The notes under the pieces are model-generated. The model had not been told where the DNA came from. It saw only the letters and a program-made list of their open reading frames with translations, and did not search any database. A stretch of DNA of 64,000 bases from an uncultured Bacteroidales bacterium (GTDB taxonomy: Bacteria; Bacteroidota; Bacteroidia; Bacteroidales; F082), in assembly GCA_947166105.1 (NCBI GenBank), contig CAMVCZ010000009.1:1-64000 (forward strand), read 5' to 3'. Shown here piece by piece: positions 7,036 through 14,087 of this stretch; position 1 is the stretch's first letter; each line of letters begins with the position of its first letter. A program made the position numbers and the translations under genes.

Positions 7036-9900
7036 TTTCGTCACGACCATCTTACCGTTTATCACATGCTCCCCGCAGCGGATGGCATAGCCGTAAACGC
7101 CGGCGGCCAGTCGGCGCATGTCAAGCACCTTTTGTCCTTGGTTGCCGTTCAAATCAACCGTCAAGACAGCCACCCCGAGGGCGTTGGTGATGGTGAGCGT
7201 CGCCTTGGTTGCGCCTGCCGGAAGGGTGTAGTCGACGGCGGCCCAAGTGGTGGCGGGGTTGGGGGTGAGGCTTGCGCTGAAGCCCAAGGCCTTGTTGAGC
7301 AGAGCCGGGTCTGGTGTTGCGGCACTGTCGCGTCCGCCGTTTGCCTCTGGCATTGTCGGACAGTAGGACGCGGGGACGCGTCCGTCCGATAGGCTTTGAA
7401 GCAGTGCCTCCGCCATCGCTCTCGACGCGCCTCGCCCGTCGTTGGCGATGCCTTCCACCATGGCCGCCTCTGTTTCGGTCAGTTGGCTTGTGTTGCGGCC
7501 TTCGGCATCCAGTGTCCCGTATAGTCCGAGCAGCAGCATGTAGTCCTCGTGGTCGTCCAGTCCGCTGCCTTGCAGCCCGTAGAGTTCGGGGAGCGATTCT
7601 GCAAGGGCCAACGCGCTGCCGAAGTCGCCCTGCTGCACGAATGAGGCCACGGCCAGGTGGTCGGCGGCGAGGTTGTCGAGGCTGCCGAGCCAGGCGCGGA
7701 GTTCGACGTGGTCGGCGAGAGTGTCGTTGAGGTTGCTGCGCACAATGTCGCCTGCTGCGAGGTCGCGCTCGTGGGCGTAGTGCCCCATCTGCGCGAGGAG
7801 GGCGGTGCGGGCTGTGGTGCCGGAGGCCATCTGCCGGAGCAGGTCGGTCATGTATTGCGGCAGGGGGCTTTCCTTTTGTTCCATGTAGCGTACGAGCGTG
7901 TCTTTCTTCAGTTCATCGGGGTTGGCGGCAAGGATTTCGAAGAGGACGGACTCGGGGAACACGTCGTGGCGGTCGGCGGCGGCGGTGAGCGCCTCTTGCG
8001 AGAGGTATGGCGAGTGTCCGAGCAGCTTGGTGCGGAGTCTCCAAAGGTCGGACGGCGTAGCGGTGTTGATGTCGGCTGTTTCGGCCGGTGTGCTGCCGCC
8101 GTCAATGCGATTGGCGTAGATGCGGGCGAGACTTTCATTGGCGGTACTTGCAAAGGCGTAAACCCCTGCCAAGGCCGCCTTTTCATCCGCCGATTTTACT
8201 ACGCTTCCGCCTCCGTAGTGCGAAGGACAGGTGTTGGTGTTGCCGGTGGCCACAGTGGCCACGTTGTAGAGCTTTGCGGGGTCAGGGGCTTGGTTAGGGT
8301 CAGTGCTGTTGTAGTAGTATGTAATTTGGTAGTCTCCGTCGTTGTGCAGGTGCCAGCGTCCATCGCTGAAGGTGTTGCCTGCGGGCAACGCCGACGAGCC
8401 TTGCTGCGGCATGATGCCCGAGAAGGAACCGTCGTCGATGATGCAGAAGTCGGTTTGGTTGCCCGAGTTGTCGTTGCAGGTGTAGGTGAGTCCCCCAAAG
8501 CTCGTCCGTTCATGCAAGCTGCCAGTGGCTTGGCTGTTGTTTCCCACGGCCACGTTGCCGCACAGCAGGCCGTTGAAGGTGTTGCGGTAGATGTCGTTTC
8601 CACCCTCCGAGTCGGCGATGAGGATGCCGTAGGGCTCGCCGGTGCCAGGGTGCTTCGGACGGAAGGAGTTCTCCTCAATGCAGAATCCTGTGACGTGGTC
8701 GGCGTAGATGCCGAAATCGCAGTCGGAGTCCCAGCCCACGGTGAAGTCGCAGCCTATGACGGTGGCGAACCCCGTGTTGAGGGCATAGACGCCGCAGGTG
8801 TTGTTGTTGAACACGGCGCTGTGCACGCTGAAAGTGCGGGCCGCACTGCCGTCGTTGGAGGCATGGATGCCACGGTGGAAACCCGTGAAGGAGCAGCCTT
8901 TCATGTTCTCTTCGGGGCAGGGATAGACGGCGGAGTTGCCGTTGCCGTTGTCGCAGTAGGCCGTGGCGAAGAAGCCCGACTGGTAGGCAGCGATGCCCAT
9001 GCAGGAAGGCGAAACGCCCTCGACGTTGCGGTCGGCGCTGAAGTCGCAGCCGATGAAGCTGATGCCGTCCACGTTGGCCAGGTCGATGTGCTTGTGGAAG
9101 GTCTCGGTGCCGAGGTAGCCCTCGCCGATGGTGAATGTGCAGTTTCGGAAGCGGCTGTTGTAGTGGGTTTCTTTTCCGCTGGCGGGGTGGTGGTTGGTGT
9201 AGTGCAGTGCGTGGACGGCCTTGGCACAGTTGCGGAAGGTGGCGTCTTCGGCGTGGACGATGCCTCCTGTGGCGCTCCAGTGGTTGGGCCGCCACAAGGC
9301 CAGGGCGCACTCGGCGTTCTCTATCACTGCGCCGTTCTTCAGCTCCACATAGCCTTGGGCGTAGTGCCCGTTGGCATCGGGATATTGGTGGGCGGCGCTG
9401 TTGCCCCAGACTTCGATGCCGGGCCACATGTTGCCGCACAATCCTGTCAATACTGCGCGATAGTCAAGAATCAGTTTGCCACCGGGCTTGACGATGATTT
9501 TGGTGGATTCGCCCATATACATCGTGTTTTTCACCGTCAGCACACCTCCGTTTTCGACTACTACATCGTGGTCAAGGTATTTTTCGCTGCCCCAAATTAT
9601 CGGAGTTGTAATATATTCAGGAATTGGCGCGTACACATAATTGTCGCATAAAACCACGCTCTCGTATTTTTCATTGTAGGGGCCAATCAAAGGTGACGAA
9701 TCGTCGCTGTCTTCTTCGTCAGGGCAATTGGGGCAATGGGCGGGTTTGGGTCCGATTCCCCAATTGTAATAGCCGTCGCCGTCGTTGTCGGCACAATCGA
9801 TGTCGCTGTCATCATATAACATACTTGCAATAGGTGTATCAATGGAATAACATTGTATGTAATATGGATGATTTGCATCAATTATAATATTGAAAAGTGT
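7033..9900 (-). pseudogene. C-terminal half of split T9SS protein: beta-helix plus sorting domain
   Basis: The frame from the ATG at 9822 gives 929 residues, but it stays open without a stop back to about 9900 and directly continues the papain-like gene in the -1 frame. In order: a Ca-binding-type stretch (DSDIDCADNDGDGYYNWGIG), a long right-handed parallel beta-helix (about residues 60-480) rich in N-G-F-x-G turns, an alpha-helical domain (about 540-840), and a C-terminal T9SS sorting domain (PNPATTWAAVDYTLP to GKMVVTK). It has no signal peptide of its own, so alone it could not be exported. Either the gene is broken by one missing base in a T4 run, or the two frames are joined by ribosomal frameshifting or an assembly error. 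Confidence 0.75.
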
Positions 9901-11192
9901 GAATTATCATATCCATAAGTAGCATAACTTTGTTTGAAAATGTAATATGGTTTACCAATATCAGGAGAGTCTTCCTCAACAACAAAATCATTGTCTGTCC
10001 CAGCATTGAAATTGCCATACAAAATAGGATCTCCTGCTTTAACAATGCCAAAACCGACCATACTCATCGCGTGACTCCACGGCCATAGCTGTGCTACAAG
10101 AGGACCTTTTGTAATCAAGTTTGTTTTTACATTAATTTCTCCGGAAAACGTGTGGGATCTTCCATTAATAAAAACTCTTTCTGTCGGGTTTTCACACATA
10201 TCCTCACAAGGCCTAATATACCAACTCCTATATCCTAAACAATTATCATCAACAATTCCGTTAGTAATTGCATAATCTAAAGCTTTATGAGGAAAATAAC
10301 CATTATTCCACTCTACACCGTCAATGCATGAAATTAGATTTTGAACCGACAATTCATCATTTATTTGCCTATTAAAATACAGATTAACAATAGATTCAAC
10401 AGAATATAAAACGGAAAAAGCCCAACACTCATTGGCACCTTGACCATATCTCCATCGAGGTATCCATCCCGAACCATCAGGATTATAATAATATGAACCT
10501 GAATTTTGCGATCCATGTCGCGTACGCCAATCAAATTCCTTTACTATGTTGTCGCTCGCTTGGGGTGTGTCGTCGTTTAATGGAGAATAATAGCCGTATG
10601 CATAATAATCCCATCCTTGCAAGTTAGGCAACTCATTCCCAAACATAGCTTTCTTGTCGCGATACTTTAAATTGGAGAGAAAAGTAGTATCAGCACGCCA
10701 AGCCTTCTTATGAGCAGAGAGTTTTGCGTTGATTCTATCCACAATTTGAAGGTTTTTTTCGAGGAAAACAGCGTTTGAAATAGCGGACACCTGATGGCTG
10801 TCGATGGAGGTTCGATTGTTCTTGATTCTCGAAAGACAGAACGTTGCATCACAAAGTGTAACGATGATGGAACTTGGTGTGATATTATTCAAAGCAGCAG
10901 TTTCAAAAGCTGCATCTTGAAATTGATGACTTTCTTCGGTCGCATAAAGGCTGTTGCGTTCATAAATCAGCCATTCGTTGTCATTGTTATCAACCAGCAC
11001 TACCCTAATGAAAGCACTATCCGAAAGGAGCTGGCCTTCGCCGTCAATGCTAATGCCGTAACTGCGGATGTTACTAGAAAAAGGTCTAACTGTATCGGTA
11101 CAATTTATGTTTCTGTTGATGCTGTAGGTAACTATTTGTGCTCTTGTTTGCAGGCACATCAAACAAAATAAAACAATTGCTGATTTTTTCAT
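9882..11192 (-). CDS. Papain-family (C1) peptidase, secreted; truncated by frameshift
   Basis: A 436-residue protein with a signal peptide (KKSAIVLFCLMCLQTRAQ), a propeptide-like region to about residue 205, and a C1A peptidase domain. The catalytic Cys is in QGANECWAFS (Gln of the oxyanion hole precedes it), and the His is in WSHAMSMVGFG. The usual NSW asparagine block is replaced by FKQSYATYG, so activity is uncertain. The frame stops soon after YGYDNSHF. One base shift there continues smoothly into the calcium-binding and beta-helix sequence downstream. The start ATG overlaps the stop of the preceding gene (ATGA), indicating an operon. Confidence 0.8.
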   Translation of the reverse strand: MKKSAIVLFCLMCLQTRAQIVTYSINRNINCTDTVRPFSSNIRSYGISIDGEGQLLSDSAFIRVVLVDNNDNEWLIYERNSLYATEESHQFQDAAFETAALNNITPSSIIVTLCDATFCLSRIKNNRTSIDSHQVSAISNAVFLEKNLQIVDRINAKLSAHKKAWRADTTFLSNLKYRDKKAMFGNELPNLQGWDYYAYGYYSPLNDDTPQASDNIVKEFDWRTRHGSQNSGSYYYNPDGSGWIPRWRYGQGANECWAFSVLYSVESIVNLYFNRQINDELSVQNLISCIDGVEWNNGYFPHKALDYAITNGIVDDNCLGYRSWYIRPCEDMCENPTERVFINGRSHTFSGEINVKTNLITKGPLVAQLWPWSHAMSMVGFGIVKAGDPILYGNFNAGTDNDFVVEEDSPDIGKPYYIFKQSYATYGYDNSHFSIL

Positions 11193-12091
11193 TTTTTCAC
11201 TATTTTACGGTTAATTAATTGTGAGTTCATTGTGACTTGAACCAAATATAAGCCTTTGGGGTTGTCGGCAAAACTGATGTCTAATGTATTTTCTATGGTT
11301 TTGTGTGTGCTAACGATTTTTCCCATTACATCAACGATAATAACAAGTTTTAAACCATGAAAGTCTTCTGAGAACTCAATCTGCAACATATTATCAACCA
11401 ATGTGTTCATGTTTACAAACGCCTCCTCTCCATATTCATCAATGGCCACAACTTCATAGTCACATTCCGTTTCGCTCCATGTTATCAAAGGAACGCCTGC
11501 CTCAGAATAACAACGCAAAGGACCCTCCACACAAGGGGTACCCACCATTGTACGGTCAAACGGGAACAAGGAATAATCCATACCAACTCCTTCTATGATA
11601 TTATAAAAATACCAATCCCCATTAGATGGTTGTGTTTCCAAAACTTTTCTGACGGAACCATCATTCAGAGTTATATAGCTTACATTTAGAACCGTAATCG
11701 TATCATCATATTTTGGGGCATACCAACTTTCTCCGACCTCTTTACTGAAATCGTAGAGTATATAACGTTGCCCTTCTTCAACCTCATAAACTTGGTCGCC
11801 TTCTTGGGTGATGTAGCGGATCTCCGTGTAAGGATTGATAACACCGTGGCAATCGAGATGCTGGTACAATTCTATCTCCTTACATTCCCAACCGTTGATT
11901 TCGACGGTTCTCAAAGACCGGAATCTGTCGTTGGCAATGCCATGAGGCGCTTGCCCAATTCGATAAAAGCGTGTGTAATACCACTCCGCCCCAACAGGAG
12001 CGAACTCATGGCTTTGTGCCTTCACCGCTCCCGCCGCCATCAGCAGCAAGAGGAGAAGGGCTTTTTGTTTCAGTTTGTGTAATGTTTTCAT
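11189..12091 (-). CDS. Secreted protein with T9SS C-terminal sorting domain
   Basis: A 300-residue protein with a signal peptide (LLLLLLMAAGAVKAQ), a central domain of about 190 residues and a T9SS sorting domain at about 225-300 ending GLYLVQVTMNSQLINRKIVKK. The central domain (YILYDFSKEVGESWYAP and following) is recognisably related to the pre-sorting-domain module of the two large cargo genes at 45.1-50.8 kb (VLYDFGAEVGDSW). Its function is unknown. It is the first gene of the operon with the papain/beta-helix gene. Confidence 0.75.
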   Translation of the reverse strand: MKTLHKLKQKALLLLLLMAAGAVKAQSHEFAPVGAEWYYTRFYRIGQAPHGIANDRFRSLRTVEINGWECKEIELYQHLDCHGVINPYTEIRYITQEGDQVYEVEEGQRYILYDFSKEVGESWYAPKYDDTITVLNVSYITLNDGSVRKVLETQPSNGDWYFYNIIEGVGMDYSLFPFDRTMVGTPCVEGPLRCYSEAGVPLITWSETECDYEVVAIDEYGEEAFVNMNTLVDNMLQIEFSEDFHGLKLVIIVDVMGKIVSTHKTIENTLDISFADNPKGLYLVQVTMNSQLINRKIVKK

Positions 12092-12133
12092 TGTTGTTGT
12101 GTTATTTTGTTTATTGTTTATTATGACTTTGTT

Positions 12134-12202
12134 TTAGCCAGTCACGGTCGCTGCCACCATTGCGAGAGCTAAAGCTCCCATCAAGATTCTGAACTTTTTC
12201 AT
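12134..12202 (-). CDS. 22-codon micro-ORF resembling a lipoprotein signal peptide
   Basis: Reverse-strand ATG at 12202 encodes MKKFRILMGALALAMVAATV then Thr, Gly and a stop, which is a signal peptide cut short just where a lipobox Cys would be expected. It resembles the leader of the lipoprotein at 6327-6920. It lies in the 5' leader of the T9SS operon, 42 bp before the next start codon. It may be a leader peptide or the 5' stub of a deleted lipoprotein gene; translation is not proven. Confidence 0.4.
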   Translation of the reverse strand: MKKFRILMGALALAMVAATVTG

Positions 12203-12258
12203 CTTTTAGTTCCTTTCTTTTTTAATTGATTGATAATTAGTTGATTTTACTTTGTTTT

Positions 12259-12274
12259 CGGGCTTTTCAGCCCG
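12259..12274. other. Stem-loop in leader of the T9SS cargo operon
   Basis: CGGGC / GCCCG stem with a 6-nt loop. On the reverse strand it lies between the TAATTTTG box and the micro-ORF, so it is transcribed in the leader. On the plus strand it is followed by CTTTTT, so it could instead stop plus-strand readthrough. Confidence 0.4.
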
Positions 12275-12296
12275 CTTTTTGGGTGTCATGACGCTG

Positions 12297-12304
12297 CAAA
12301 ATTA
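12297..12304 (-). promoter_or_regulatory. -7 box (TAATTTTG) for T9SS cargo operon
   Basis: Matches TAnnTTTG on the reverse strand, about 205 bp ahead of the 300-residue cargo gene, implying a long leader containing a stem-loop and a micro-ORF. Confidence 0.45.
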
Positions 12305-12440
12305 CAAATAATTATCGAATGACAATAAGTTTTTGATGAATTTTTTGAAATAATTTCCAAAATTCGCATATTAAACTCAAAAAAAATACCAAATTGCTTC
12401 ACAAAACACATCCGAAATCGTCCAATTCAGAATAAATGTG

Positions 12441-12448
12441 TATTTTTG
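12441..12448 (+). promoter_or_regulatory. -7 box (TATTTTTG) for remnant gene at 12479
   Basis: Exact TAnnTTTG match on the plus strand, 30 bp upstream of the ATG of the remnant ORF. An intact promoter with a broken gene suggests recent disruption. Confidence 0.45.
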
Positions 12449-12478
12449 CACCATAAATTAACCATTGGGAGAAAAACA

Positions 12479-12628
12479 ATGACCGAACTTACATTGAAAG
12501 TGACCGACGAGAGTCGGTCAAAATATAACCTATTCAAAAACAATCCATCAATCTTTCAAGCACCCAATAGGTACCACGAGCACTCCATCATCGGGGCGCT
12601 TGTAAGCATATTCGCCTATTCCCGTTAG
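12479..12628 (+). pseudogene. 5' stub of a small antitoxin-like gene
   Basis: The frame from ATG 12479 begins MTELTLKVTDESRSKYNLF, similar in style to the N-termini of small Bacteroidota antitoxin-like proteins. After about 20 codons it runs through sequence antisense to the 3' end of the DUF4143 ATPase gene. An 8-bp perfect hairpin (TGACCGAC / GTCGGTCA, 12499-12518) lies inside it. I read it as the surviving start of a gene whose remainder was replaced by the ATPase cassette. Family assignment is weak. Confidence 0.4.
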
Positions 12629-13840
12629 CACCATCAGGAAAGACGGCTTCTTCATCTTGGTCGTGTCGAGCTTGCCTGCCAATTCAAGCAAAGTGGCAGC
12701 CCCTTCCCTCACCAACTGCGCACCGCCAAGCTTGATCTCCACAAGGCCGTATGAACCGTTTTCAAGATGCACCACTGCGTCACACTCCAAGTTGCTCTTG
12801 TCGCGGTAATGGTAAACCGTACCGTCTATGGCATCGGCATAAACGCGCAAGTCGCGCACGGCAAGCGTCTCAAACATCAGCCCGAAAGTGTTGAGGTCGT
12901 TAATCAAGTCTTTCGGCCCGATGCCCAAAGCAGCCGTGGCAATGGACGGGTCGGTGAAATAGCGCGTGTCGGAAGTGCGGATGGCGGTTTTGCTCCTGAG
13001 ATTCGGATTCCAAGCCGATGAATCCTCTATGACAAAAATCTTTTTCAAGGCATTGATATAGGAATAAATGGTGTACTCCGTCAGCGTGTCGGCTTCGTTG
13101 TTTTTCAAATCTGCGAGCAACGTCCCCAACGTGGCCTGCGAGCCTTGGTTGCGTGCGTAGGAGCGCATCAACCGCTTGGCCAATTCTTCATTGCGTTCCA
13201 CACCATCAACCCTCGAAATGTCCAATCCAACAACCGTTTTGTAATACTGCTTTGCCTGCATCAAGGCTGCCTTGGGATTCTCTTTCAGCGTAGCCTTTGG
13301 CCATCCGCCCCGGCAAACCAAAAAAGCGAGTTCGTCAAGGTCGATATGGCTTGTTCCTTCTACTTTCTCGGCATCCTCGAAAAGTGACGACAAACTCACA
13401 TCCCCCGTTGATTCGCCCGACTCATAAAGGCTCATCGTCCGAAGTTTCAGGCGTGATATTCTTCCCGTTCCCGTGTGGAAAATCTTTTCTTCTTCAGTGG
13501 TCGGACGCGGAGGAACGGCCGAACCGGTCAAGATGAATTGCCCGTCTGCATTCCGTCGGTCAACCTCGTTCCTGACGGCATCCCAAAACTGGGGAGCCAG
13601 TTGCCATTCGTCAATCAAACGCGGCGTTTCTCCTTCCAACAATTTCCTGATATTCGTCCTCGCCAATGAAAGGTTCTGCTCTATATGATCAGGGTCGGAC
13701 ATAAGCAAAACGCTATTGGCCTGTTGGATTGCCATCGTAGTCTTACCACAATATTTAGGGCCTTCTATCAATACGGCACCCATTGCATCCAAATGGTCGG
13801 CAAGATTCTGTTCTGCAACACGCTTTTTGTAGTCACTCAT
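12548..13840 (-). CDS. AAA+ ATPase with DUF4143 nuclease-like C-terminus
   Basis: A 430-residue protein of the AAA_14/DUF4143 ATPase family. Walker A is GPKYCGKTT (residues about 23-31), Walker B-like RLIDEWQ, then sensor ILTGSA. A winged-helix-like middle (TLTEYTIYSYINALKKIFVIED) follows. The C-terminal domain has a PD-(D/E)xK-like pattern, ECDAVVHLENGSYGLVEIKLGG. Family functions are largely unproven. The ATG at 13840 is preferred to the upstream 13894 because a TATTTTTG box at 13862-13869 lies between them and would be inside the longer frame. Four 23-bp tandem repeats lie upstream of that promoter. Confidence 0.85.
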   Translation of the reverse strand: MSDYKKRVAEQNLADHLDAMGAVLIEGPKYCGKTTMAIQQANSVLLMSDPDHIEQNLSLARTNIRKLLEGETPRLIDEWQLAPQFWDAVRNEVDRRNADGQFILTGSAVPPRPTTEEEKIFHTGTGRISRLKLRTMSLYESGESTGDVSLSSLFEDAEKVEGTSHIDLDELAFLVCRGGWPKATLKENPKAALMQAKQYYKTVVGLDISRVDGVERNEELAKRLMRSYARNQGSQATLGTLLADLKNNEADTLTEYTIYSYINALKKIFVIEDSSAWNPNLRSKTAIRTSDTRYFTDPSIATAALGIGPKDLINDLNTFGLMFETLAVRDLRVYADAIDGTVYHYRDKSNLECDAVVHLENGSYGLVEIKLGGAQLVREGAATLLELAGKLDTTKMKKPSFLMVLTGIGEYAYKRPDDGVLVVPIGCLKD

Positions 13841-13861
13841 AGATTCAAATTTTTCACGCTG

Positions 13862-13869
13862 CAAAAATA
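13862..13869 (-). promoter_or_regulatory. -7 box (TATTTTTG) for DUF4143 ATPase gene
   Basis: Exact TAnnTTTG match on the reverse strand, 21 bp ahead of the ATG at 13840. It decides the start codon, because the alternative at 13894 is upstream of the promoter. Confidence 0.6.
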
Positions 13870-13908
13870 GTAATTTCTTTTTGATTATGAACAACTTTTG
13901 AAAAATTT

Positions 13909-13998
13909 ATCGAGGCACTTGGCGAGTTTTTATCGAGGCACTTGGCCGATTTTCATCGAGGCACTTGGCGAGTTTTTATCGAGGCACTTGGCAAAATC
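13909..13998. repeat. Four 23-bp tandem repeats (ATCGAGGCACTTGGC core)
   Basis: Units start at 13909, 13932, 13955 and 13978. Units 1 and 3 are identical over 23 bp, unit 2 differs at a few bases, and unit 4 keeps only the first 15 bp. The 15-bp core ATCGAGGCACTTGGC is invariant. They lie 40-130 bp upstream of the ATPase -7 box and just before the pheT promoter, so they could be operators or a recognition array. Confidence 0.85.
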
Positions 13999-14056
13999 AA
14001 AAACCTCTAATCAAAAGTCTTTCATATTTTCCGCGTGACATTTTGTCAGAATTTCG

Positions 14057-14064
14057 TATTTTTG
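14057..14064 (+). promoter_or_regulatory. -7 box (TATTTTTG) for pheT
   Basis: TAnnTTTG match 23 bp upstream of the pheT ATG. Confidence 0.55.
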
Positions 14065-14087
14065 CCGCTCAATAAAAATCTACGACA

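Noticed and set aside
7657..9651. 664-codon plus-strand open frame
   Set aside because: Antisense to the beta-helix gene, with repetitive V/G/A-rich sequence and no domain. It is a shadow of GC-rich codon usage.
9882..9905. Programmed -1 frameshift as the preferred explanation
   Set aside because: No canonical slippery heptamer and no evident downstream pseudoknot; mutation or base-call error is more likely, though not excluded.
13909..13998. Possible CRISPR array
   Set aside because: The 23-bp units abut without unique spacers and there are no cas genes, so they are tandem repeats.
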